Source: Methylomonas sp. LL1 (lineage in GTDB: Bacteria > Pseudomonadota > Gammaproteobacteria > Methylococcales > Methylomonadaceae). From it: 64,000 bases of DNA. Under the pieces are notes generated by a model. It had not been told where the DNA came from and made no database searches. It was given only the letters and a program-made list of their open reading frames with translations. Shown here piece after piece: positions 1 through 9,187 of the stretch. Location: assembly GCF_015711015.1 (NCBI RefSeq), contig NZ_CP064653.1, positions 3,100,001 to 3,164,000 of the forward strand, read 5' to 3'. The translations under genes were made by a program, and so were the position numbers. How positions within the stretch are numbered: the first letter of the stretch is position 1; the number at the start of each line of letters is the position of its first letter.

Positions 1-236
<236 letters not shown>

Positions 237-288
237 AATAATGCTTTAGGACTGAAACGGTATTTGCTGAAAAGCAAACCCGATATCC

Positions 289-318
289 CCGGAGGGAGCT
301 AACGTTGTCTCCGGCTTT
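289..318 (+). terminator. weak candidate terminator after tgt
   Basis: A 6-bp inverted repeat, CCGGAG (289-294) and CTCCGG (309-314), has a 14-base loop and is followed by CTTTCT. The stem is short and the T-run poor, so this is only a candidate for the end of the tgt transcript. Confidence 0.25.
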
Positions 319-414
319 CTAAAAGGCTCATGCTTGATGCCTACCGTACAAAATCAGGTGGGGCGCATTGGCAAGTAGATCATCCCTTGACCATCCACTT
401 GCCGTCAAAGCTGC

Positions 415-963
415 TTATTCCTTAGGTTCCGGCGGGGTGGCCAATACCTTGGCATCCGGTCCCATCGGGATTGAAAAGTCATTCGAGGAGATGATGTTTT
501 GGCTGGCCAATTCGACTACCCGCAACGATACATAGACGTTTTGACGTCCCGCCGCATAGGTGCCTATCACCAAGGCGCTTGCATGCACATTGTCCAAGGC
601 TTCCCTGGTTTTTTCCGGCAGTTCTAAAATACCTGCTTCATTTTTACTGAAAATTTCAGTCGGCAGTTCCATGCCCATTACCCGATAACCGGCGCGATGC
701 AGCGCCGAAGATACCTGGTCGGAGACGATACGGCCAAACGGCAGGGTTTGCCCCATATCATTGACATTGACCAATGAATTGATGACGATCAGGCTACCTC
801 GGGGCAATGGCTGTTTCAAGTTGAGCAGCAACTGGTTGACAGTCTCGTAACTCACTTCCACCAAATTGTCGTCTTCGATTTCGCTGTGCCGGTAATATGG
901 GCCGCAACCGTTGAGTAGGGTAAGCGCCAACAAAGCGGAAACAAGCGTTCGATTGTTATTCAT
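415..963 (-). CDS. FlgO-domain outer-membrane lipoprotein
   Basis: The product is an exported lipoprotein of 182 residues. After the chosen ATG (963-961, with GGAG about 7 bases upstream) it has a hydrophobic signal ending in a lipobox, LLNGC. The mature part (YETVNQLL..., RGSLIVINSLVNV..., GRIVSDQVSSALHRAGY, ALVIGTYAAGRQNVYVSLRVV) matches the FlgO family pattern, in which an exported protein supports flagellar or surface structures. An in-frame upstream start at 1035 would put 24 extra residues before the signal and is unlikely. No flagellar genes adjoin it, so a flagellar role is not shown by context; FlgO-domain lipoproteins also occur outside flagellar loci. The family call is from sequence pattern only. 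Confidence 0.7.
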   Translation of the reverse strand: MNNNRTLVSALLALTLLNGCGPYYRHSEIEDDNLVEVSYETVNQLLLNLKQPLPRGSLIVINSLVNVNDMGQTLPFGRIVSDQVSSALHRAGYRVMGMELPTEIFSKNEAGILELPEKTREALDNVHASALVIGTYAAGRQNVYVSLRVVELASQNIISSNDFSIPMGPDAKVLATPPEPKE

Positions 964-1088
964 AAGACATCTCCTGTTAATTTTGAGGGTATTAAGTGCT
1001 GAAAATAGCCGGTTAGTCAATGTTACTTGCGCCAAAGCCGATCAAATCCCAATCGTCTCCAGCCGTTATCCCTTGGTAATATACACGG

Positions 1089-1271
1089 ATGAGCACAACA
1101 CCCAAAAAACCGAAAAACCCGTTATTCAAGCCACAAGACCGTTATTTCGTTAACCATCGAGGCTGGTGGTTTTATACCGTGGATAAAATCAGCGGCCCTT
1201 ACCCAACCAAGGCGGATTGTGTCGATGCCTGCCGTTTGTATATTCAACGCCGCGACGGGGTTTTATCCTAA
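1089..1271 (+). CDS. small conserved protein (DUF6316-like)
   Basis: A 60-residue basic protein with the central pattern WWFYTVDKISGPYPTKADC, that is, aromatic residues followed by GPYxTKxDA. This resembles small DUF6316-type proteins of gammaproteobacteria, in which a strand-turn 'W.F.TR.G..GPF.s...A' segment is conserved. It has no signal or membrane segment. Its 3' end overlaps the convergent YcxB-like gene by 9 bases. Function unknown. The family match is from memory of the pattern. Confidence 0.55.
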   Translation: MSTTPKKPKNPLFKPQDRYFVNHRGWWFYTVDKISGPYPTKADCVDACRLYIQRRDGVLS

Positions 1272-1784
1272 ACGTTCGATCATGCTTTCCGCCTGCTTGG
1301 CGAAAGCTTTTAAATCACCGGTTTTGACCGTTTCGCGCGGTATGACGATGGCCGCGTCAATAGCAATGTAAATGTAGACGTAATCCTTGTGTTTCTCGAC
1401 CCGCAGCATATCGCTCCAGAGCGTTTTATGTTTGCCGCCGGGCGACTTTTCCAATAAATGCTCGGGTTCTATCTTCAAGCTATGAATACCGAACATGGCC
1501 TTTTTTTCGGCTTCGGTATATTTATCGAAAAATTGACGGCGTAAGTCGATTTTCATGATGAACGGTGAAGCGATGCCCCAGCCTATCGCCAGCAAGGTAA
1601 TATAGGCGGTGGTCATCATGTCGACATAGTAAACATAATAAAACAAGCCGAAGACCAGCATCACGCCCGGCACCAACATACGGTTTTGACGAAGCTTTTT
1701 TTGCAATACCGGATCGCTTGCCAACCTTAGCTCGTTAAAGTGAATCAGGTCTTTCTCGCGGAATTCGTATTCTATTTCTAACAT
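1263..1784 (-). CDS. YcxB-like membrane protein
   Basis: A 173-residue protein with two adjacent hydrophobic segments at about residues 37-53 and 58-77, followed by a soluble C-terminal part that ends in a strand-rich domain (HSLKIEPEHLLEKSPGG..., TLWSDMLRVEKHKDYVYIYI, AIVIPRE). This order is the YcxB-like pattern: two transmembrane helices followed by a PH-like domain. Function is unknown. It lies 24 bases downstream of ndh on the same strand and is probably co-transcribed, which may link it to the membrane environment of NDH-2, but that is inference. Confidence 0.65.
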   Translation of the reverse strand: MLEIEYEFREKDLIHFNELRLASDPVLQKKLRQNRMLVPGVMLVFGLFYYVYYVDMMTTAYITLLAIGWGIASPFIMKIDLRRQFFDKYTEAEKKAMFGIHSLKIEPEHLLEKSPGGKHKTLWSDMLRVEKHKDYVYIYIAIDAAIVIPRETVKTGDLKAFAKQAESMIERLG

Positions 1785-1808
1785 TCAGATGTCTCGCTGG
1801 GTTTAAAG

Positions 1809-3110
1809 TTAGTGCATTTTGATTTTTGCGTGCGTGCTGCGGCGGAATAAATTCGACAAAGTCAGCATCGTGGTGCGGAAATAACCGTGAATCGCGACTT
1901 GGTGCATTTTGTACAACGACAGATACACCACATAGGCGATGAAACCGCCGACGCTGACCGTGCCCATCAAGCTGCCCATCAGAGAGCCGACCGTGCTGAA
2001 TTTGCCCAGCGACACCAACGAACCATAATCGTGATAAACGAACGGCACCGCCGGTTTGCCTTTCAAACGGTTGACGATGGTTTTCGCCACGGCCGAAGCC
2101 TGTTGGTGCGCGGCTTGAGCGCGTGGCGGCACGTTGCCGGTATGGCCGGCCCAAGCGCAGGCGGCACAGTCGCCGATGGCAAAAATGTCGTCGTCGCTGG
2201 TTTTCAGGGTTTGATCGACCACCAACTGGTTGATATTGTTGGTTTCCAGCCCATCGAGATTTTTCATCCAGTCCGGCGCCTTGATTCCGGCGGCCCAAAC
2301 TTTCAAATCGGCATCGAACACTTCGCCATCGTGAGTGTGAACGGCGGTTTCGGTGACTTCCGTAACTCGCCGGCCCAATTTCAAATGGATGCCCAGCTTG
2401 ACTAGCTGTTCTTGGGTTGCCTGCGATAACCGAGGCGGCAAAGCCGGCAGTAACTGAGTGGCGGCTTCGATGATGGTAATATCGACTTTAATCGAACCTT
2501 CCAAGCCATAGGTCGCCAGCAACTTGGTCACTTCGTGCAATTCGGCCGACAGTTCGACCCCGGTGGCGCCCGCGCCTACGATAACGATAGACAGCGGCTT
2601 GTCTCGTTGGCGATTTTGATTGGCGTACGATTGGATGTAATAAGTTTCCACCAACTGCTTTTGAAACCGATATGCCTGAGTGGTGGTATCGATGAACATG
2701 CAATGCCGGTCGACGCCCTTGATACCAAAGGTGTTGCTGACGCTGCCGACCGACATGACCAAGGTATCGTATTTGAAGACGCGGCTCGGAATCAGTTCGA
2801 CGCCTTGCTTGTTGGTGATGGGGCCGACGACGATTTCCTTGGCCGCCCGATCTAATCCTTCCATTCTGCCGAACAAAAAGCGGAAATTATTGCGGTGGGC
2901 TTGCGCCAGATATTCGATTTCTTCCGCTTCGGCCAGCGTGCCGGACGCGACTTCATGCAGCAAGGGTTTCCAGATATGGGTGGATGCAGCGTCCAGCAGC
3001 GTGACCTCGGCCAGTCCCGGCTTACCGAGTTGCCGGCCTAGATGGGTTGCCAGTTCCAGACCCGCGGCCCCGCCACCGACAATCAGAATTTTATGTATAT
3101 CGTCAGCCAT
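1809..3110 (-). CDS. ndh: type II NADH dehydrogenase (NDH-2)
   Basis: A 433-residue membrane-associated flavoprotein that passes electrons from NADH to quinone without pumping protons. The N-terminal Rossmann motif IVGGGAAGLELATHLG (FAD) is at about residues 9-24. A second dinucleotide motif for NADH, IVIVGAGATGVELSAEL, is at about 175-191. FAIGDCA marks the FAD-contacting segment, and a hydrophobic C-terminal stretch (GSLMGSLMGTVSVGGFIAYV) anchors it to the membrane. Length is normal for NDH-2. The start is supported by AAAGG upstream. It is probably the first gene of a two-gene unit with the YcxB-like gene. It could be another pyridine-nucleotide oxidoreductase of the same fold, but length and C-terminus favour NDH-2. 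Confidence 0.92.
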   Translation of the reverse strand: MADDIHKILIVGGGAAGLELATHLGRQLGKPGLAEVTLLDAASTHIWKPLLHEVASGTLAEAEEIEYLAQAHRNNFRFLFGRMEGLDRAAKEIVVGPITNKQGVELIPSRVFKYDTLVMSVGSVSNTFGIKGVDRHCMFIDTTTQAYRFQKQLVETYYIQSYANQNRQRDKPLSIVIVGAGATGVELSAELHEVTKLLATYGLEGSIKVDITIIEAATQLLPALPPRLSQATQEQLVKLGIHLKLGRRVTEVTETAVHTHDGEVFDADLKVWAAGIKAPDWMKNLDGLETNNINQLVVDQTLKTSDDDIFAIGDCAACAWAGHTGNVPPRAQAAHQQASAVAKTIVNRLKGKPAVPFVYHDYGSLVSLGKFSTVGSLMGSLMGTVSVGGFIAYVVYLSLYKMHQVAIHGYFRTTMLTLSNLFRRSTHAKIKMH

Positions 3111-3192
3111 TATTACCTTTCCCCCGCAATAGATGCCGCATGGCGGCGCGCACGAATGTGTCTGTTGTTATTCTAAATTTAGATCGAGAGTC

Positions 3193-3198
3193 ATTATA
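3193..3198 (-). promoter_or_regulatory. candidate -10 element for ndh
   Basis: On the minus strand this reads TATAAT, a perfect sigma-70 -10 hexamer, about 83 bases before the ndh start. No good -35 hexamer is seen at 16-18 bases, so activation by a regulator is possible. Confidence 0.4.
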
Positions 3199-3504
3199 AC
3201 CAATCCGCTGCTGGCTGGCCGATTTTGACTTCCAAGGAGGTGCGGTTCAATTGGGAGTATCGATACGCCAACAGTTGGCGCCGCGAAGTGCTTGTCGAAC
3301 GCTTTTTGCCTGTTGGCCATAACAACACCGATCTCGCGTGATTGATGGGGTATACGCTGTTCGGCCCGTCCCATGGGCTATTTGAATATACGGTGCAACC
3401 AGGATTGAAAGGATTGTTTCGGGGTGGCGGAATCCATGCAGATGTTTTCGAAATAGTTTGTAACGCATCCCCGCAGCCGTCCGGCCCGAGAAGGCGGCAA
3501 GGAC
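3199..3504. other. intergenic stretch between ndh and lspA, no gene seen
   Basis: About 300 bases lie between the ndh promoter region and the lspA stop. Short open frames on both strands have no ribosome binding site and no recognisable motif. A sequence AAGGAGGTG at 3233-3241 on the plus strand looks like a strong Shine-Dalgarno, but no start codon follows at a usable distance. Confidence 0.5.
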
Positions 3505-3984
3505 CTATTCCAACACATCCGCCGCCTTGCGCCCAATGCCAAAATTTTCCAACAGCATCAAACCCACGCCAATACAAATCGCCGAATCGGCAATATTGAA
3601 GGCCGGCCAGTGCCAAGTTTGATAGTACACATCCAGAAAGTCGATCACATAACCGTAAGCTACCCGGTCGATCAGATTGCCGATCGCGCCGCCCAATACC
3701 AGCGACAAGGCTACCGCCATCAGAGTCTCGTGCTTTTTCAGACGCGCCAACCAGACGCCGATGATAGCGCTCATCACCAGCGCCAAACCGGCGAAAAACC
3801 AGCGCTGCCAGCCCCCTGCCTCGCTGAGCAAGCTGAAGGCCGCGCCGGTATTATGCACATAGGTCAAATTGAAGTAGGGCATCAGCGGAATCGACTCGAA
3901 TAATTGCATGGCATTATCCACCGCCAACTTACTGGCCTGATCCAGCAGCAAGGTCACCAGCGACAGCCACAACCACTTAAGCAT
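3505..3984 (-). CDS. lspA: lipoprotein signal peptidase (signal peptidase II)
   Basis: A 159-residue inner-membrane aspartyl protease with four transmembrane helices. It removes signal peptides from prolipoproteins after lipid modification. The family boxes are present: [11 protein letters not shown] near the start, [25 protein letters not shown] with one catalytic Asp, and FNIADSAI with the second. I chose the internal ATG at 3984, which overlaps the ileS end by 8 bases and gives the usual N-terminus ([10 protein letters not shown]); an upstream ATG at 4002 would add six residues. The ileS-lspA pairing is common in proteobacteria and implies translational coupling. Confidence 0.94.
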   Translation of the reverse strand: MLKWLWLSLVTLLLDQASKLAVDNAMQLFESIPLMPYFNLTYVHNTGAAFSLLSEAGGWQRWFFAGLALVMSAIIGVWLARLKKHETLMAVALSLVLGGAIGNLIDRVAYGYVIDFLDVYYQTWHWPAFNIADSAICIGVGLMLLENFGIGRKAADVLE

Positions 3985-6808
3985 AACGGCGGGTCTCGCC
4001 ATTGCCGGCCACGTTTTCGACGCAGCGGCCGCATAGTTCCGGATGCTCGGCGTGTTCGCCGATGTCGTAACGTTGATGCCAGCAGCGTACGCATTTCGGG
4101 AATTCGGAAACGGTGACTTTCAGTTTAACCCCCTCCAGCTCGGTGGCAACCGCATCGTCCGGGCAGAATTGCAGACCGGCGACGCCGGCGTTGGAGGTGA
4201 TGAACACAAAATGCAGCTCTTTACCCAATTTGTTGAGTTCATCGGTATAGCTGTCGTCACAAAACAGCTCGACTTCGGCATTCAATGAGGCACCGATCGC
4301 ACCCTTGCCGCGTAGTTGCTCCAATTCCTTGCTGACCACGGTGCGCACCGACATCACCTTGTCCCAAGTGTCGCGGTTGATTGCGGCGCCGGCATCGAGC
4401 GGAAACAGGCCTTCGTACCAGGTTTCCAAAAACACCGATTCGCCTCGTTGGCCGGGAATGGCTTGCCAGATTTCATCGGCGGTATAGCTGATGATGGGCG
4501 CCAGCCAGCGTACCAGGGCTTCAATGACGTGATACATCGCGGTTTGCCCGGAACGCCGCGCCAGGCAATCTTCCTTGGCGGTGTATTGGCGGTCCTTGAT
4601 AATGTCCAGGTAAAACCCGCCCAGATCGATGCTGCAGAAGTTCAGCACTTTTTGATAAATCAGCTGGAATTGATAGGTGTTGTAAGCCGCCTTGATTTCC
4701 TCTTGCAACTGCCAAGCCCTGTCGACTGCCCAACGGTCCAGCGCCAGAAGGTCGTCGTTGCCGACCAGATGTTGGGAGGGATCGAAACCGTCCAGATTCG
4801 ACAACAGGAAGCGGGCGGTGTTGCGCAGCCGGCGATAAGCGTCGGAAGTGCGTTTCAGGATTTCGTCGGATACCGACATTTCGCCGCGATAATCGGTACC
4901 GGCCACCCACAAGCGCAATACGTCCGCGCCCAGCGACTTCATCACCGTTTGCGGCAACACCACGTTGCCCTTGGATTTGGACATTTTCTTGCCCTCGGCA
5001 TCGACGGTGAAACCGTGGGTCAGCACTTCCTTATAAGGCGCCACGTCGTTCATCGCCACCGAGGCCAATAGCGAGGACTGGAACCAGCCGCGATGTTGGT
5101 CCGAACCTTCCAGATACAGGTCGGCCGGGAAGCGCAGTTGCTCGCGCCGTTCCAGTACGGCGGCATGGGTGACGCCGGAGTCGAACCAGACATCCAGTGT
5201 GTCGCTCATTTTTTCATATTGCTCGGCATCGGCGCCTATCAGCTCAGCAGCGTCCAGTTCGAACCAGGCGTCTATGCCTTGCTGCTCGATGCGTTGCGCA
5301 ACCTGTTCGATTAGTTCGGCGGTACGCGGATGCAGTTCGCCGCTTTCCCTGTGCACGAAGAAAGCAATCGGCACGCCCCAGGTGCGTTGGCGGGAGATAC
5401 ACCAATCCGGGCGGTTGTTGAGCATGGCTTCGATGCGGGCTTGCCCCCAATCCGGAATCCAGTCCACCCGTTTGACTTCGTTCAAGGCAGTATCGCGCAG
5501 GCCGTTTTTCTCCATGGCGATAAACCATTGCGGGGTGGCGCGGAAGATGATCGGAGTTTTGTGGCGCCAGCAATGCGGGTAGCTGTGCAAGAGCGCGTGA
5601 TGATGGACCAGCTTGCCGCGCTCGCGCAGCACCTCCAACACTTTGTCGTTGGCGCTGAACACATGCTGGCCGGCGAACAGCTCGGTGCCGGGCAGAAATA
5701 CACCGTTGCCGCCAACCGGATTATCCACCGGCAAATCGTATTTCAGGCCGACCGCGTAGTCTTCCTGGCCGTGGCCTGGAGCGGTATGCACCGCGCCGGT
5801 ACCGGCATCGGTAGTGACGTGGTCACCCAGGATGATGGGCACCTGTCTATCGTAAAAAGGATGTTGCAATAGCTGATGTTCCAGCGCACTGCCCTTGCAG
5901 TAACCAACGATGTGGTGCTCGCCGATGCCGTAACGCAGCACCGCGTCTTTCAGCAAGGCTTCGGCCAATACCAAACGTTCGGTTTGACCGTCGATCTCGC
6001 ATTGCACCACCGCGTATTCCAGCTCGGGATTCAAGGCCACGGCCTGATTGGCCGGCAAGGTCCACGGCGTGGTGGTCCAAATCACTACCGACAACGGTCC
6101 CTTGCCTTCGCGGTCACCGGCGTGATGGCACTTTTCCATGAAAGCGTGCTCATCCACTACCGAGAAACGCACGTCAATGGCCGGCGAATGTTTGTCTTCG
6201 TATTCCACTTCGGCCTCGGCCAGCGCCGAGCCGCAATCGGTACACCAGTGCACCGGTTTAGCGCCCTTGCTCAAATGGCCCTTGACGGCGATCTTGCCCA
6301 GCGCGCGAACGATGTCGGCCTCGAAGGCGAAATCCATGGTCAGATAGGGATTATCCCAATCGCCCAGCACGCCCAAGCGGATGAATTCTTCCTTCTGGAT
6401 GTTGACTTGTTTCTTGGCGTAAGCGCGGCATTCCTTGCGGAATTCGGCCGGACTGACCTTGACGCCGGCCTTGCCGACCGATTTTTCCACCATCAGTTCG
6501 ATCGGCAAACCGTGGCAGTCCCATCCCGGCACATACGGCGCATCGAAGCCGGCCAGGGTTTTGGATTTGATGATGATGTCCTTCAATACCTTGTTGACCG
6601 CATGGCCGATATGAATCGCGCCATTGGCGTAGGGAGGGCCATCGTGCAACACAAACTTGGGACGGCCGGCGCAATGTTCGCGGATTTTTTGATAAAGCTG
6701 GTTTTCGTTCCACTTTTTCAGCATCTCGGGTTCGCGCTGGGCCAGATTGGCCTTCATCGCAAACTCGGTTTTGGGGAGGTTAAGAGTCGTTTTGTAATCC
6801 GTGGTCAT
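3977..6808 (-). CDS. ileS: isoleucyl-tRNA synthetase
   Basis: A 943-residue class I aminoacyl-tRNA synthetase that charges tRNA-Ile and edits mischarged valine. Visible signatures are the HIGH motif ([13 protein letters not shown]) at about residues 59-71, the CP1 editing insert with [12 protein letters not shown], the KMSKS loop ([10 protein letters not shown]), and a C-terminal zinc finger with CVRCWH and CGRC that marks the bacterial form. Length matches the E. coli enzyme (about 938). The gene is followed by lspA with overlap. The upstream neighbour is the divergent DUF4124 gene, not ribF as in enterics. Confidence 0.98.
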   Translation of the reverse strand: MTTDYKTTLNLPKTEFAMKANLAQREPEMLKKWNENQLYQKIREHCAGRPKFVLHDGPPYANGAIHIGHAVNKVLKDIIIKSKTLAGFDAPYVPGWDCHGLPIELMVEKSVGKAGVKVSPAEFRKECRAYAKKQVNIQKEEFIRLGVLGDWDNPYLTMDFAFEADIVRALGKIAVKGHLSKGAKPVHWCTDCGSALAEAEVEYEDKHSPAIDVRFSVVDEHAFMEKCHHAGDREGKGPLSVVIWTTTPWTLPANQAVALNPELEYAVVQCEIDGQTERLVLAEALLKDAVLRYGIGEHHIVGYCKGSALEHQLLQHPFYDRQVPIILGDHVTTDAGTGAVHTAPGHGQEDYAVGLKYDLPVDNPVGGNGVFLPGTELFAGQHVFSANDKVLEVLRERGKLVHHHALLHSYPHCWRHKTPIIFRATPQWFIAMEKNGLRDTALNEVKRVDWIPDWGQARIEAMLNNRPDWCISRQRTWGVPIAFFVHRESGELHPRTAELIEQVAQRIEQQGIDAWFELDAAELIGADAEQYEKMSDTLDVWFDSGVTHAAVLERREQLRFPADLYLEGSDQHRGWFQSSLLASVAMNDVAPYKEVLTHGFTVDAEGKKMSKSKGNVVLPQTVMKSLGADVLRLWVAGTDYRGEMSVSDEILKRTSDAYRRLRNTARFLLSNLDGFDPSQHLVGNDDLLALDRWAVDRAWQLQEEIKAAYNTYQFQLIYQKVLNFCSIDLGGFYLDIIKDRQYTAKEDCLARRSGQTAMYHVIEALVRWLAPIISYTADEIWQAIPGQRGESVFLETWYEGLFPLDAGAAINRDTWDKVMSVRTVVSKELEQLRGKGAIGASLNAEVELFCDDSYTDELNKLGKELHFVFITSNAGVAGLQFCPDDAVATELEGVKLKVTVSEFPKCVRCWHQRYDIGEHAEHPELCGRCVENVAGNGETRRYA

Positions 6809-7152
6809 GATGATGTTGTGAGCGCCGCATGCAATCGTAAGTTAGAGTGATGCCGACTAACCTGACCAACCTTTTCCCTGACAGTTGCGTCGAATAGCCG
6901 TATGATTCTTGAAATTTTGAACAAAGGATTTTAGCATTAACTGGCAAACTCTATAAAGCCGGTAGACATTTACATTGATCAAAACCACTAGCTCCGAATG
7001 CCCTTTGAACTTTATTAAACGGCACGGCAGCCCATAATCCGCGCGGCATGATGCCGCTAGCCGGATGGCATGTCGCCCCGCATTTATTCTGCTTTACAGC
7101 AGCGGCAAGCTAAGTAATAGTTGCATTTTCGCAGTCGACATAAAGGAATGTC
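6809..7152. other. divergent promoter region between ileS and the DUF4124 gene
   Basis: A 344-base spacer that must carry the start signals for ileS (leftward) and the 7153 gene (rightward). AAAGGA at 7142-7147 is the ribosome binding site for the latter. I see no T-box-like leader, no strong hairpin with a T-run and no small gene. Confidence 0.45.
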
Positions 7153-7740
7153 ATGAAAAATAAAATTCTGATTCTCGCCCTTTGCCTTTGTTTCGATGCC
7201 GAGGCTGGGGTCTATAAATGCATAGACGCTTCGGGACACAGTTATTATCAAGCGTCCCCCTGCACCGAAGCAGACAAGGCGGTTCAAATCAACCCCAAAA
7301 CCGGCAATAAAGTCGATCTAAATCAATTGGAAGATCAACAGACCCAAGAAGCGGAACAAAAAAAACAATTGGAACAGCAACACCAAGCCGAAGAACAAGC
7401 CAGACTGGAAGCCATCGCCCAACGCCGCCAATTGACACAAGCACAAAGCGCATTGACTCAGGCATTGGTCAAGCAAAACCCGCAGCAGTTTTCCGCTTAC
7501 GCAATCCCCCCCTATGATCCCGACAAACTGCCGCCGGTAGTTAAGCCGTTTGAAGACCGCTTGCCGGACATCGAAAAATTCCGCCGTCTTGCCGCCCAAA
7601 AAGCCTTGGCCAGCGGCCAATGTCAACGCGTGGAAGCAGACGAACTAACGGCCAAAAGCACTAAAGACATGCTGGTAATTCTGGTCAACTGCAGTTCCGG
7701 AGCCGGCTTGTATTTCAATGAGGCAGAACTTAAAGAATGA
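7153..7740 (+). CDS. DUF4124-domain exported protein
   Basis: A 195-residue protein with a short N-terminal signal (cleavage near AEA-G). The DUF4124 core follows, GVYKCIDASGHSYYQASPC (about residues 19-37), with the paired cysteines normal for this periplasmic domain. A Gln/Glu-rich helical region, probably coiled coil, spans about 57-100. The C-terminal part (about 120-190) carries two more cysteines and is not recognised. Function unknown; DUF4124 proteins are envelope proteins of proteobacteria. The stop overlaps the next start by 4 bases (ATGA), so it is translationally coupled to the SDR gene. AAAGGA at 7142 supports the start. Confidence 0.8.
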   Translation: MKNKILILALCLCFDAEAGVYKCIDASGHSYYQASPCTEADKAVQINPKTGNKVDLNQLEDQQTQEAEQKKQLEQQHQAEEQARLEAIAQRRQLTQAQSALTQALVKQNPQQFSAYAIPPYDPDKLPPVVKPFEDRLPDIEKFRRLAAQKALASGQCQRVEADELTAKSTKDMLVILVNCSSGAGLYFNEAELKE

Positions 7741-8573
7741 AGCCAATCCCCCAAACTGTTTTTATCACCGGCTGTTCATCCGGCATTGGTCATACCACCG
7801 CCACCAGTCTAAAAAATCGCGGGCATCGGGTAATTTGCTCGGCACGCAAGTCCGACGACGTGAACCGCTTAATTGCGGAAGGCTTCGAATGTTTGCCATT
7901 GGATCTGGCCGACTCGGACAGTATCCGGCAAGCCGTGGCTCAGCTGATAGCCATCACGGACGGCAAAATCGATGCATTATTCAATAACGGCGCTTTTGGC
8001 CAGCCCGGCGCCGTCGAAGACCTGAGTCGAGAGGTACTCAGAAATCAGTTTGAAACCAATTTTTTCGGCACCCACGAACTGACCAACCTATTGATTCCAT
8101 TGATGCGCGCACAGGGTCATGGCCGGATCATTTACAACAGTTCGGTACTGGGATTGGTGGCAATGAAGTTTCGCGGCGCTTATAACGCCAGCAAGTTTGC
8201 GCTGGAAGGTTTAGCGGATACCTTGCGGCTGGAGTTGCGCGGATCGGGCGTTCACATCGTGCTGGTCGAACCGGGCCCAATCGAAAGCCGCTTTCGTCAA
8301 AACGCCTTTGCGATGTACCGGAAAAACATCGATCCCGAGCACAGCGTCCACCGCGAAACTTACAAGGCGATGGAAGCCCGTTTGCAAAAACCCGGACCGG
8401 CGGCGCCATTTACGCTGCCGGCCACGGCGGTAGCGGAAAAAGTGATTCATGCGCTCGAATCCCAACGCCCAAAATCCCGCTATGCGGTCACGGTTCCGAC
8501 CCACCTGTTTGCTTGGCTAAAACGCCTTTTACCGACAACCTGGCTGGACAAAATTTTAGTCAGCGTCGAATGA
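7737..8573 (+). CDS. short-chain dehydrogenase/reductase (SDR)
   Basis: A 278-residue classical SDR oxidoreductase using NAD(P)H. The cofactor motif TGCSSGIG is at about residues 11-18, followed by NNGAFGQPG (the NNAG equivalent, with G in place of A). The catalytic Ser lies in IIYNSSVLGLVAMKFRGAY, and YNASK supplies Tyr and Lys. PGPIESRF follows the active site. The C-terminus (residues 215-278) is longer than the minimal SDR, like the retinol-dehydrogenase-like group. Substrate cannot be deduced. It overlaps the DUF4124 gene by ATGA. Confidence 0.88.
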   Translation: MKPIPQTVFITGCSSGIGHTTATSLKNRGHRVICSARKSDDVNRLIAEGFECLPLDLADSDSIRQAVAQLIAITDGKIDALFNNGAFGQPGAVEDLSREVLRNQFETNFFGTHELTNLLIPLMRAQGHGRIIYNSSVLGLVAMKFRGAYNASKFALEGLADTLRLELRGSGVHIVLVEPGPIESRFRQNAFAMYRKNIDPEHSVHRETYKAMEARLQKPGPAAPFTLPATAVAEKVIHALESQRPKSRYAVTVPTHLFAWLKRLLPTTWLDKILVSVE

Positions 8574-8641
8574 GCGCAAACCGATATTTTAGCGCCCAAA
8601 TCGGGCAACAAACATACTATCAAACCGCACGAACTGTGATA

Positions 8642-8668
8642 TTATCAGTTACAGCATGTAACCGATAA
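8642..8668. promoter_or_regulatory. operator-like inverted repeat
   Basis: TTATCAGTTAC (8642-8652) and GTAACCGATAA (8658-8668) form an 11-bp inverted repeat with one mismatch and a 5-base centre. It lies about 54 bases before the 8722 gene and has no T-run, so a dimeric regulator site is more likely than a terminator. TTATCAG recurs at 8686-8692, suggesting a half-site repeat. Confidence 0.45.
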
Positions 8669-8721
8669 AAACCCATTATCAGCTATATGTTTCTTATAAA
8701 AACAACTGTGAGGTTCCATAC

Positions 8722-9108
8722 ATGAAAATTTTAAAAAGTGCTGTTATTGCTTTCTCTTTGACCACTGCCATGGGCGCTTTCTCGACTGCCGCAGTTGCGG
8801 AATCCGATCCAGGCAGGGTTTCTCATGCTCCTAGTGAAGTGATCAAAGAAGTTTCAGCTCGCATTACTGCTGCTGAAGCAGCGATCGATAACGGTGCTTC
8901 TCCCGACGAAATTAACGGCCTAATCAAAAAAGCCCGTGATTTCACCAAAGAATTGAATGCCAACGACAAAGTGGCAAGAGAAACCGCAAAAGTCAGAGAC
9001 CACATGAAAGCCGCTGAAAAATCCGTCAAGGAAGCCAATTCATCGGAAGCCAAAGCTCACTTGCAAAAAGCCAAGGAAGCAAACGAAGGCCTGAAAAAAC
9101 TGCTGTAA
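8722..9108 (+). CDS. small periplasmic helical protein
   Basis: A 128-residue exported protein. The signal peptide ends near AVA-E at residues 25-27; GAGG 8 bases upstream supports the start. The mature part is almost wholly helical and rich in Ala, Lys and Glu (SEVIKEVSARITAAEAAID, KARDFTKELNAN, EAKAHLQKAKEANEGLKKLL), and looks like a four-helix bundle. It has no cysteine and little histidine, so no obvious metal site. Its organisation resembles the protein at 56331-56699, which shares the SEVI start and the closing leucine-rich helix. Function unknown. It has its own terminator and probably its own promoter. Confidence 0.75.
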   Translation: MKILKSAVIAFSLTTAMGAFSTAAVAESDPGRVSHAPSEVIKEVSARITAAEAAIDNGASPDEINGLIKKARDFTKELNANDKVARETAKVRDHMKAAEKSVKEANSSEAKAHLQKAKEANEGLKKLL

Positions 9109-9117
9109 TTGTTTCGT

Positions 9118-9147
9118 AATCGGGGCGCGGATACGGTGCCCCGATTT
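9118..9147 (+). terminator. intrinsic terminator
   Basis: AATCGGGGC (9118-9126) pairs with GCCCCGATT (9138-9146), an 11-base loop between, ending in TTT. It lies 10 bases after the 8722 gene and ahead of the convergent 9188 gene. Confidence 0.7.
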
Positions 9148-9187
9148 ACACCTCCTTCCCCCGCGGCCCGATAATCCAGGCGGCTGA

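Noticed and set aside
2680-3132. 150-codon plus-strand frame opposite ndh
   Set aside because: Antisense shadow of ndh, rich in Ser and Pro with no conserved pattern.
3233-3241. AAGGAGGTG, a perfect-looking ribosome binding site on the plus strand
   Set aside because: No start codon follows within a usable distance.
5876-6850. 324-codon open frame on the plus strand opposite ileS
   Set aside because: It is antisense to a clear ileS, has no family motif and reflects codon bias of the real gene. The same holds for 4316-5071.
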